From SAR86 cluster bacterium (GTDB lineage Bacteria > Pseudomonadota > Gammaproteobacteria > Magnimaribacterales > Magnimaribacteraceae): a stretch of 64,000 nucleotides of DNA. Of this stretch, positions 56,490 through 64,000 are shown one piece after another; position 1 is the stretch's first letter; the number at the start of each line of letters is the position of its first letter. The notes below the pieces were generated by a model. The model made no database searches. It was given only the letters and a program-made list of their open reading frames with translations, and was not told the DNA's origin. Where the stretch lies: contig JAQWNM010000010.1 of NCBI GenBank assembly GCA_029268615.1, positions 62,001 to 126,000 of the forward strand. Direction: 5' to 3'. The position numbers and the translations under genes were made by a program.

Positions 56490-58391
56490 TTAAGTTTGTT
56501 CTGCAGGATTTCCAATTGTAGGATCCTGTTCATCTTCATTATTATCTGCTCCCTCTAAGGACTCAGATTGCCGAGGTTTAGCTCCTGCCATTATGTCATC
56601 TATTTGATTCCTATCTAGAGTTTCGTAATCCATTAAAGCCTGAGCCATTGTATTAAGTTTATCTATGTTCTCTTCTAAAATCTTTTTAGCCTTAGAATAA
56701 CAATTTTTCACAATGTCTTTAATTTCTTCATCAATAACTTTTGCTGTTGCTTCTGAAAAAGTTTGTTGAGTATTTCCGGCTGTCCTTCCTAAGAAAGGTT
56801 CATCTGAATCAGAATCGAATTTCAAAGGGCCTAATTTTTTAGAAAACCCCCATTTGGTAATCATATTCCTAGCTAATTCAGTTGCTCTTTCAATATCATT
56901 AGCAGCTCCTGTTGTAACTCCTTCATCTGAATAAATTAATTCCTCTGCTATCCTTCCTCCATATAGGCCACAAATTCTATCTAAAATTCCTTGGGAGCTG
57001 TGACTATATTTATCCTCTTCTGGAAGAAAAACAGTCACCCCCAAGGCTCTACCTCTGGGAATAATGGAAACCTTATAAACTGGGTCATGATGCTCTAGAG
57101 ATCTTCCAACAATTGTATGCCCAGCCTCATGAAAAGCTGTTTTTAGCTTCTCCTCTTCAGACATCACCATAGATCGTCTTTCGGCACCCATCATTACTTT
57201 ATCCTTGGCTGCTTCTAGTTCTACCATAGAAACAAGTTTTTTTGATGCACGTGCTGCCATTAAGGCCGATTCATTTATTAAATTTGCAAGATCAGCTCCT
57301 GAAAATCCTGGGGTCCCCCTTGCTATCACTGAAGGATCAACTGTATCTGCAATCGGCACCTTTTTCATATGAACTTTTAAAATTTGTTCTCTTCCTCTAA
57401 TATCAGGTAAAGGCACTACAACTTGTCTATCAAATCTTCCGGGTCTCAATAAGGCAGGGTCTAAAACATCTGGCCTATTAGTTGCAGCTATAATAATAAT
57501 ACCTTGATTCTCTTCAAATCCATCCATCTCTACTAAAAGTTGGTTAAGCGTTTGTTCTCTTTCATCATGTCCGCCACCTAATCCTGCCCCTCTATGTCTG
57601 CCCACTGCATCGATCTCATCTATGAATACTATGCAAGGGGAATGTTTTTTTGCTTGCTCAAACATATCTCGTACTCTTGATGCTCCAACTCCAACAAACA
57701 TTTCTACAAAATCGGACCCAGAAATACTGAAGAAAGGAACTTCTGCTTCCCCCGCTATTGCTCTTGATAACAAAGTTTTACCTGTTCCAGGAGTGCCAAC
57801 AAGAAGAATTCCTGTCGGAATCTTACCGCCTAATTTTTGAAATTTAGTTGGATCTCTAAGGAAATCTACAACCTCTTGAACTTCCTCTTTAGCCTCTTCA
57901 ATTCCTGCAACATCAACAAATTTTGTTTTTACCTTTCCCCCCTCAAGAAGCTTTGCTTTACTCTTACCAAAGCTCATGGGTCCTGATTTTCCACCCATGC
58001 CTCCCTGCATTTGTCTCATGAAAAACATAAAAACTGCCAGGATTATTAAAATGGGAAAGCTAGCTATAAAAAGCTGCTTCCATAAAGAAGGTTTATCCGG
58101 TTTTTGTCCTTCTATAGAAACTCTATGATCTTTCAAAACTTCACTCAAATCATCTTGTAAATAAGGAGGTTTTACCGTCTCAAACTTGCTGCCATTAACT
58201 GAGATACCTTTAATAGTATAATTATCGCTTCCAAACTCGACACTTAAAACTTGATCACTTTCGACTTGAGATATAAATTCTGAGTAACTAATGTCTCTTA
58301 CCTCTTCTTCATTAGGAAAATTACTCACAACGGACAGAATAGTCCCAGCCAAAAAGAGCCAAAACAAAATATTTTTTACCAATTCACTCAT
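56490..58391 (-). CDS. ftsH: ATP-dependent zinc metalloprotease FtsH
   Basis: Membrane-bound AAA+ protease; in E. coli it controls LpxC and degrades unassembled membrane proteins. Two N-terminal helices (about residues 8-23 and 107-124) flank a periplasmic domain; then Walker A GTPGTGKT, Walker [12 protein letters not shown], the second region of homology, and the zinc site HEAGH (near residue 417). Length 633 aa. It lies between rlmE and glmM. Confidence 0.98.
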   Translation of the reverse strand: MSELVKNILFWLFLAGTILSVVSNFPNEEEVRDISYSEFISQVESDQVLSVEFGSDNYTIKGISVNGSKFETVKPPYLQDDLSEVLKDHRVSIEGQKPDKPSLWKQLFIASFPILIILAVFMFFMRQMQGGMGGKSGPMSFGKSKAKLLEGGKVKTKFVDVAGIEEAKEEVQEVVDFLRDPTKFQKLGGKIPTGILLVGTPGTGKTLLSRAIAGEAEVPFFSISGSDFVEMFVGVGASRVRDMFEQAKKHSPCIVFIDEIDAVGRHRGAGLGGGHDEREQTLNQLLVEMDGFEENQGIIIIAATNRPDVLDPALLRPGRFDRQVVVPLPDIRGREQILKVHMKKVPIADTVDPSVIARGTPGFSGADLANLINESALMAARASKKLVSMVELEAAKDKVMMGAERRSMVMSEEEKLKTAFHEAGHTIVGRSLEHHDPVYKVSIIPRGRALGVTVFLPEEDKYSHSSQGILDRICGLYGGRIAEELIYSDEGVTTGAANDIERATELARNMITKWGFSKKLGPLKFDSDSDEPFLGRTAGNTQQTFSEATAKVIDEEIKDIVKNCYSKAKKILEENIDKLNTMAQALMDYETLDRNQIDDIMAGAKPRQSESLEGADNNEDEQDPTIGNPAEQT

Positions 58392-58404
58392 AATTCAATC
58401 CTGA

Positions 58405-59001
58405 TTATAACTTATCTAAAGCTAAGAGATATGTCTCACTTGAGTTAGATCTTGAAGACGAAGGTTTCCTTATTTTTACTTTATTAAAGTTAGATTCTAT
58501 ATATTTTTTTGCAAAATCGAAACTTTCTCCTTGAAATACTTTTATTACTAAATGGCCTTTTTGGTTCAAGTACAGCTCATTTATCTTAAAAACAGTTTTC
58601 AATAAAGAGATCATCTCAGCATCATCTTTTTCTCTTATACCACTTATATTGGGTGCTAAATCTGATAAAACAAGGTTAAAAGATTGAAATTCTGCCCATG
58701 GAACATTCTCAAATAAGTCTTGCATGCTTAATTGATAGAATTTTGTGTTATCAATTTGCTTCATAGGCTGTCTATCCACTGAAAAAACCTTTCCAGATGT
58801 TCCGACAATTTCAGAAGCAACCTGTGACCAGCCACCAGGATATGAACCTAAATCCAGTATTTGCATACCTTTTTTAATTAATTCATCTTTTTTTAAAATC
58901 TCTATAAGCTTTAAAGCTGACCTTGACCTATAACCTTTTTTTTTTGCTTCTAGAGCAAATGAATCTGCTTTGCTATATTTATTATTCTTAGACTTAACCA
59001 A
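58405..59001 (-). CDS. rlmE: 23S rRNA (uridine-2552-2'-O)-methyltransferase RlmE
   Basis: 2'-O-methylates U2552 in the A-loop. It has RSRSALKLIEI, the SAM loop ILDLGSYPGGWSQVA, LVLSDLAPNISG and the catalytic-type Lys in HLVIKVFQG. Length 198 aa. It directly precedes ftsH, as in E. coli. Confidence 0.96.
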   Translation of the reverse strand: MVKSKNNKYSKADSFALEAKKKGYRSRSALKLIEILKKDELIKKGMQILDLGSYPGGWSQVASEIVGTSGKVFSVDRQPMKQIDNTKFYQLSMQDLFENVPWAEFQSFNLVLSDLAPNISGIREKDDAEMISLLKTVFKINELYLNQKGHLVIKVFQGESFDFAKKYIESNFNKVKIRKPSSSRSNSSETYLLALDKL

Positions 59002-59003
59002 TG

Positions 59004-59480
59004 TTATAAATGCTTAACTGAAAGAATTTCGTAAGTCTTTTTACCTTTAGGTACTTCAATGCTAACCTCTTCTCCTACAGACTTGCCTATCAACCCTCTA
59101 GATAAAGGAGATAATACAGATATTTTTCCTTCTGAAACTTCTGACTCATCTTCTCCTACAATTTTATAAATTACTTCTTCATCCGAATCAACGTCTACTA
59201 ATTCTACTGTTACACCAAATATTACTTTGTTGGAAGGTTCTATTTTTGTGATGTCTATTACTTGAGCATCAGCTAAATGAGATTCTATATTTCTTATTTT
59301 AGATTCAACTAGACCTTGTTGCTCTTTTGCTGCGTGATATTCAGCATTTTCTTTTAGATCACCCAACTCTCTAGCAGAAGCTATTGCATTAGATATGTTA
59401 ACTCTGTCAACAAACTTAAGCTGTTCAAGTTGCTCTCTTAGTTTAGCTTCACCTTCAAGAGTCATAGGAAATTTAGACAT
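59004..59480 (-). CDS. greA: Transcription elongation factor GreA
   Basis: Stimulates transcript cleavage by backtracked RNA polymerase. It has the N-terminal coiled coil with [21 protein letters not shown] and [21 protein letters not shown] (acidic tip), and the C-terminal FKBP-like domain with [22 protein letters not shown]. 158 aa. Between carB and rlmE. Confidence 0.98.
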   Translation of the reverse strand: MSKFPMTLEGEAKLREQLEQLKFVDRVNISNAIASARELGDLKENAEYHAAKEQQGLVESKIRNIESHLADAQVIDITKIEPSNKVIFGVTVELVDVDSDEEVIYKIVGEDESEVSEGKISVLSPLSRGLIGKSVGEEVSIEVPKGKKTYEILSVKHL

Positions 59481-59494
59481 AAAATTCTTAAGAT

Positions 59495-62400
59495 TTAAGA
59501 ACTTATATTAGCATGAAGTTCTTGGATGGAGTTAATGCTCCAATCCTCTTTATTCCTCAAAACAGCGCAGACCGCTCTTCCACCTTCCATAGTGGTAGTA
59601 CAGTATATCTTTTCCTCTAGAGCGGTCCTCCTAATAGATGCTGAATCTATAATTGATTGCCTACCTTCTGTTGAATTGACCACTATGTCTATTTCTCTAT
59701 TTTTCATTAAGTCAACAATATGAGGTCTTCCTTGAGCTACTTTATTAACTAGTTTGTAAGGAATATTCGCTTTTTTAATATTCTCAGCCGTACCTTTTGT
59801 CGCAATAATATTGAATCCTAATTCAGAAAACTCTCTTGCTAAATCTCCAATCTGGCTCTGATCTGAATCACGGACACTCAAGAAGACAGTTCCAATCTTA
59901 GGAATAGTTGCTCCTGAAGAAATTTGTGCTTTTTCATAAGCTTCAGCAAAGGATCTTCCTATTCCCATAACTTCGCCAGTTGATTTCATTTCAGGCCCTA
60001 AAATAGGATCTACATTATTAAATCTAGAAAAAGGCAAAACGGCTTCTTTAACAGACACAAAATTAGGTATTATTTCTGAAGTTATGCCTTGATCTTCTAG
60101 GGATAGACCTACCATGCACCTTGCGCCTATTTTAGCTAATGAAACCCCTATACACTTAGAAACAAAAGGGATTGTTCTGGAAGCTCTTGGATTAACTTCT
60201 AGTAAAAAAAGTTTATCATTGAGATACGCAAGTTGTACATTAATTAAACCTACTGCTTTTATTTCTATAGCTATCTTTTTGACCATACTATTTATTTCAC
60301 TTACCAGTTCATTCGATAAGTTATAAGGGGGTAAAGAGCATGCCGAATCTCCTGAATGGATCCCTGCCTGTTCTATATGTTGGAGAACGCCACCTATAAT
60401 TACTCTCTCCCCATCACTAACAGCCTCTATATCTAATTCAACGGCTAAATTCAAATAACTATCTAACAAAACTGGGCTATCTTCACTTGCTTGAACGGCA
60501 TCTATTAGATAATGTTCTAAATCTTTTAAATTGTGAACAACTTCCATTGCTCGACCACCTAAAACATATGAAGGTCTCACCACGATAGGAAAACCTATTT
60601 TCTCGGCAACTTCTAGAGATTCTTTATTATTGAATGCTAGTCCATTCGAGGGTTGATTCAAGTCTAATTTTTTTACAAACTGTTGAAACCTGCCTCTATC
60701 TTCAGCTAAATCGATAGCATCTGGAGAAGTGCCAATAATTGGAACCCCATTTTTTTTGAGCTCAACAGCTAACTTAAGAGGTGTCTGCCCTCCATACTGG
60801 ACAATAACACCCGAAGGATTCTCAACCCTTACGATTTCAAGAACATCTTCAAAAGTTATTGGTTCAAAATATAGTCTGTCTGAAATATCATAATCTGTTG
60901 AAACTGTCTCGGGATTGCAATTTATCATGATTGTTTCATAACCATCTTCTCTCAAAGCTAAAGCTGCATGAACACAACAATAGTCGAACTCAATACCTTG
61001 TCCTATTCTATTTGGGCCACCTCCAAGAATAATAATTTTTTTATTTTTGGTAGGTAAAGACTCGCATTCTATTTCATAAGTCGAGTACATATAAGCTGTT
61101 GGAGACTCAAATTCTGCAGCACAAGTATCTACTCTTTTATAAACAGGTCTTAATCCTAGAGCATGCCTTTTAACTCTTACGTCCTCTTCATCAACTCCTA
61201 AGATTTCAGAAATCCTAGCATCTGAAAATCCCTTCCTTTTAAGATGGAATAATTCTTCTCTTTCAATTAAATTTAAATCTCTTGAAGATAGTTTTTTTTC
61301 TTCTAAAACTAAATCTAAGATTTGTGCAATAAACCATGGATCTATCTTAGAAATTTCATAAACCTCTTCTTCAGAAATTCCAAATCTTAGAGCATCGGCT
61401 ACTAACCATAATCGATCTGGACTTGCTGATCCAATTTCAAATTTCAAAAAAGCTTCATCATGATTTGTTTCATCAAATAGCTCAACTAAACCATTCCTGT
61501 CTATTTCCAAAGCTCTTATTGCTTTCTGCAAAGACTCCTGAAAAGTTCTTCCCATAGCCATAACCTCGCCTACCGATTTCATTTGAGTTCCTAACCTTGG
61601 CTCTGCTTGAGGAAATTTTTCAAAATTAAACCTTGGAATTTTAGTAACTACATAGTCTATAGAAGGTTCAAATGAAGCTGGAATAGATCCACCTGTTATA
61701 TCATTATCTAATTCATCTAATGTATAACCTATAGCTAATTTTGCAGCTACTTTAGCTATAGGAAATCCAGTTGCCTTGGAAGCTAAGGCAGAAGACCTAG
61801 AGACTCTCGGATTCATCTCTATAACAAGCAATTCGCCAGTTTCTGGATTAATAGTGAATTGAACATTGGAACCTCCTGTTTCAACACCTATTTCTCTTAG
61901 AATAGCCATGGACGCATCTCTCATCACTTGATATTCCTTGTCAGTTAAGGTTTGAGCCGGAGCTACTGTGATCGAATCTCCAGTATGCACACCCATTGGG
62001 TCTAAATTTTCTATACTGCAAACTATAATACAATTATCCTTCCTATCCCTAACTACCTCCATCTCAAATTCTTTCCACCCCCCTAGGAATTCATCTATGT
62101 AAACCTCTCCAGTTGGAGATAATTCAAACCCTCCAGCACAAATTGCTTGAAATTCATTAAGATTATAGGCGATGCCCCCTCCAGCGCCTCCCATTGTAAA
62201 ATTAGGTCTGATAACGCAAGGGAATCCTATATCTTCTATTATTCTATTTGCCTCTTCTTCATTATGGGCTAAATCTGCCTTTGGAGTTTTTAAACCTATC
62301 TTCGTCATAGCTGCAGCAAATAAGTCTCTATCTTCAGCTTTATCAATTGCTTCTTTAGACGCTCCTATCATTTTAATTTCATATCTATCCAGAACACCAT

Positions 62401-62713
62401 TTTTATGAAGATCTAAAGCTGCATTCAAAGCAGTTTGACCTCCCATAGTTGGCAAAATTGCATCAGGTTTCTCTTTTTGGATTATCTTTTCTATGGTTTG
62501 CCATCTAACAGGTTCTATGTAGATTGAATCCGCCATTGAAGGATCAGTCATGATGGTAGCTGGATTTGAATTTATCAAAATAACTCTTATACCTTCTTCT
62601 TTCAAAGCTTTGCATGCCTGAGCTCCGGAATAATCAAACTCACATGCTTGACCTATAACTATAGGACCAGCCCCTAAAATTAAAACTGAATTAATATCTT
62701 TTCTTTTAGGCAT
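59495..62713 (-). CDS. carB: Carbamoyl-phosphate synthase large subunit
   Basis: Makes carbamoyl phosphate for pyrimidines and arginine. Two homologous synthetase halves, each with an ATP-grasp domain ([22 protein letters not shown] in the first, [21 protein letters not shown] in the second), and a C-terminal MGS-like allosteric domain (from about residue 940). Length 1072 aa, full. The start overlaps the carA stop by 8 bases. Confidence 0.99.
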   Translation of the reverse strand: MPKRKDINSVLILGAGPIVIGQACEFDYSGAQACKALKEEGIRVILINSNPATIMTDPSMADSIYIEPVRWQTIEKIIQKEKPDAILPTMGGQTALNAALDLHKNGVLDRYEIKMIGASKEAIDKAEDRDLFAAAMTKIGLKTPKADLAHNEEEANRIIEDIGFPCVIRPNFTMGGAGGGIAYNLNEFQAICAGGFELSPTGEVYIDEFLGGWKEFEMEVVRDRKDNCIIVCSIENLDPMGVHTGDSITVAPAQTLTDKEYQVMRDASMAILREIGVETGGSNVQFTINPETGELLVIEMNPRVSRSSALASKATGFPIAKVAAKLAIGYTLDELDNDITGGSIPASFEPSIDYVVTKIPRFNFEKFPQAEPRLGTQMKSVGEVMAMGRTFQESLQKAIRALEIDRNGLVELFDETNHDEAFLKFEIGSASPDRLWLVADALRFGISEEEVYEISKIDPWFIAQILDLVLEEKKLSSRDLNLIEREELFHLKRKGFSDARISEILGVDEEDVRVKRHALGLRPVYKRVDTCAAEFESPTAYMYSTYEIECESLPTKNKKIIILGGGPNRIGQGIEFDYCCVHAALALREDGYETIMINCNPETVSTDYDISDRLYFEPITFEDVLEIVRVENPSGVIVQYGGQTPLKLAVELKKNGVPIIGTSPDAIDLAEDRGRFQQFVKKLDLNQPSNGLAFNNKESLEVAEKIGFPIVVRPSYVLGGRAMEVVHNLKDLEHYLIDAVQASEDSPVLLDSYLNLAVELDIEAVSDGERVIIGGVLQHIEQAGIHSGDSACSLPPYNLSNELVSEINSMVKKIAIEIKAVGLINVQLAYLNDKLFLLEVNPRASRTIPFVSKCIGVSLAKIGARCMVGLSLEDQGITSEIIPNFVSVKEAVLPFSRFNNVDPILGPEMKSTGEVMGIGRSFAEAYEKAQISSGATIPKIGTVFLSVRDSDQSQIGDLAREFSELGFNIIATKGTAENIKKANIPYKLVNKVAQGRPHIVDLMKNREIDIVVNSTEGRQSIIDSASIRRTALEEKIYCTTTMEGGRAVCAVLRNKEDWSINSIQELHANISS

Positions 62714-63824
62714 TTCTTATTTCCATCTCTTGTATAAATTTCTCAAATAATCCATTTAAATCTTTAGGTCCAGGGCTTGCTTCGGGATGACCTTGAAAAC
62801 TAAAAGCAGGGCTGTTTTGGTATTCTATACCCTGAATAGAGCCATCAAATAAAGATCTATGAGTAACTTTCACCTCTTTTGGTAAAGAACTATCATCTAG
62901 TGTAAAACCATGATTCTGGCTCGTTATAGAAACAATTCCTGAACTAAGCTCTTGAACTGGATGATTAGAGCCGTGATGACCAAATTTCATTTTTTTTGTT
63001 TTAGCACCTAAAGCTAACCCTAAAAGTTGATGCCCTAAACAAATTCCAAAAATAGGAATTTTTGACTTTATTAAAGATTTAATTGATTCTATAGCGTAGG
63101 TGCAAGGTTCTGGATCTCCAGGGCCATTGGATAGAAATACTCCATCAGGACTCATACTTAAAACCTCTTCATGAGAAGTAGAAGCGGGAACTACAATAAC
63201 CTCACAACCTTTTGCACTCAATATTCGTAAAATATTTTTTTTCACACCAAAATCATAGGCTACAACCTTATATTTATAGTCATTTAATGTTATATCTAAG
63301 CTATCATTTTCAAAAGAATATACTGAACTAGTTGTTACTTCTTTAGCTAAATCCTTCCCTGACATACCCTTGAATTCTTTAGCAAATTGAATAGCTTCTT
63401 TGTCAGATATATCAATATCTGAAAATATTGAACATGATTGAGCACCTTTTTTTCTAAGTATTTTTGTTAACTGACGCGTATCTACATCTGAAATTGCTAC
63501 TATTTCATTTGTCTCAAGATAAGATTGCAAAGACATTTCATTTCTCCAGCTACTAGTTATAAGAGGAAGATCCCTTATAACTAGACCTGAAGCCCAAACT
63601 GATTCTGACTCTTTATCTTCTTTGTTGGTTCCAGTATTACCAATATGAGGATAAGTAAACATTATGACCTGATTAGTATAGGAAGGATCAGTTAGGACCT
63701 CTTGATATCCAGTCATAGAAGTATTAAAGATTAGTTCTCCATTTATAGCGCCTTTAACTCCTATTCCCTTCCCATAAAAAACAGATCCATCTTCTAGTGC
63801 CAGTAAGGCCTTATTCTGATTCAT
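62706..63824 (-). CDS. carA: Carbamoyl-phosphate synthase small (glutaminase) subunit
   Basis: Class I glutamine amidotransferase supplying ammonia to CarB. N-terminal CPSase domain ([17 protein letters not shown]) and the catalytic Cys in [15 protein letters not shown], His in [11 protein letters not shown]. Length 372 aa. No clear ribosome binding site precedes the ATG, but a 34-codon leader frame overlaps its start, so translation may be coupled to it. Confidence 0.98.
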   Translation of the reverse strand: MNQNKALLALEDGSVFYGKGIGVKGAINGELIFNTSMTGYQEVLTDPSYTNQVIMFTYPHIGNTGTNKEDKESESVWASGLVIRDLPLITSSWRNEMSLQSYLETNEIVAISDVDTRQLTKILRKKGAQSCSIFSDIDISDKEAIQFAKEFKGMSGKDLAKEVTTSSVYSFENDSLDITLNDYKYKVVAYDFGVKKNILRILSAKGCEVIVVPASTSHEEVLSMSPDGVFLSNGPGDPEPCTYAIESIKSLIKSKIPIFGICLGHQLLGLALGAKTKKMKFGHHGSNHPVQELSSGIVSITSQNHGFTLDDSSLPKEVKVTHRSLFDGSIQGIEYQNSPAFSFQGHPEASPGPKDLNGLFEKFIQEMEIRNA

Positions 63825-63915
63825 CAGCTAGCAAGTATAATTTGACTGAAACAAAAAAAAACGGACTAGAAGGAAATTCTAGGTCCGTAATCTTGTATAT
63901 AATGCTAATAGGCAT
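63811..63915 (-). CDS. Possible carAB leader peptide (34 codons)
   Basis: An ATG at 63915 opens a frame ([14 protein letters not shown], then [11 protein letters not shown]) that runs through the terminator hairpin and its T-tract and stops at TAA 63813-63811, inside the start of carA. A leader frame spanning the attenuator is the layout known from E. coli pyrBI. No ribosome binding site is seen because the predicted transcript starts just upstream, so translation would need an almost leaderless start. Real translation is unproven. Confidence 0.3.
   Translation of the reverse strand: MPISIIYKITDLEFPSSPFFFVSVKLYLLADESE
63853..63888 (-). terminator. Intrinsic terminator (attenuator) in the carAB leader
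   Basis: ACGGAC+TAGAA (63861-63871) pairs with TTCTA+GTCCGT (63877-63888) with a one-base bulge and a 5-base loop, followed on the minus strand by nine T (63861-63853). It lies between the predicted promoter and carA, where it can only act on carAB transcription or on a transcript from further upstream. Confidence 0.85.
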
Positions 63916-63924
63916 TAAAAAAGC

Positions 63925-63953
63925 ACTATAATAAATGTAAAGTTATCTGTCCA
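63925..63953 (-). promoter_or_regulatory. Promoter of carAB
   Basis: On the minus strand TGGACA (63953-63948, 5/6) and TATAGT (63930-63925, 5/6) are exactly 17 bp apart. The predicted start near 63918 falls in a run of six T (63922-63917). The remaining bases up to the window end show no further feature. Confidence 0.7.
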
Positions 63954-64000
63954 TCTAAATAAATTAAATTACTTCATTTTTTGAATCAATGATTAAAGAA

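Overview
The window comes from an AT-rich, very compact gammaproteobacterial genome. It has a cytochrome bc1 complex, LPS export genes, the MreBCD rod-shape system, GatCAB and RpoN, and almost no intergenic DNA. Gene order follows the Pseudomonas-type chromosome block by block, but many genes expected between neighbours are missing. I infer a streamlined, probably marine, aerobic Gram-negative bacterium of SAR86-like type; the taxonomic label is an inference.

Layout. 1-6974 (-) is a rearranged division and cell-wall cluster: mraZ-rsmH-ftsL-ftsQ-ftsA-ftsZ-ftsI-murE (murE is cut by the window edge). An MraZ operator-like triple repeat lies upstream, then the RNase P RNA gene and rsmI, with a shortened LpoA-like lipoprotein gene divergent from rsmI. 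9515-13667 (-) is rplM-rpsI-petABC-sspA. 13795-24665 holds a DegS-type protease, hisG-hisD, murA and a lone mlaC, and divergently yrbG-kdsD-(LptA/C-like)-lptB-rpoN-mgtE. 24662-28860 (-) is mreBCD plus a half-length YhdP-like gene; 28974-32178 (+) is gatCAB.

32167-39285 (-) reads as one close-packed run: prfA-prmC-moeB/thiF, a cytosolic GH84 (O-GlcNAcase-like) hydrolase, then acyl-CoA ligase-MaoC hydratase-SDR and a TetR-type regulator gene interrupted by an in-frame amber codon. 39322-44279 (+) is lolB-like-ispE-tRNA-Gln-prs-rplY-pth-ychF-tRNA-Met. An alpha/beta hydrolase gene with an in-frame stop near its start follows at 44293-45096 (-).

45152-63824 (-) is a translation and housekeeping superoperon: carA-carB-greA-rlmE-ftsH-glmM-tpiA-secG-tRNA-Leu-tRNA-fMet-rimP-nusA-infB-rbfA-truB-rpsO-pnp. 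It ends in two small tandem paralogous two-helix membrane proteins that I do not recognise. Upstream of carA there is a good promoter, a U-tract at the predicted start, a 34-codon leader frame and a strong intrinsic terminator, together resembling pyrimidine-sensing attenuation.

The best candidates for new biology are the small membrane-protein pair with hairpins after each gene, the carAB leader, the FtsQ with a lipoprotein-type signal in a reordered dcw cluster, and the cytosolic GH84 enzyme embedded in the prfA-prmC operon. No CRISPR array, transposase or phage gene was seen.
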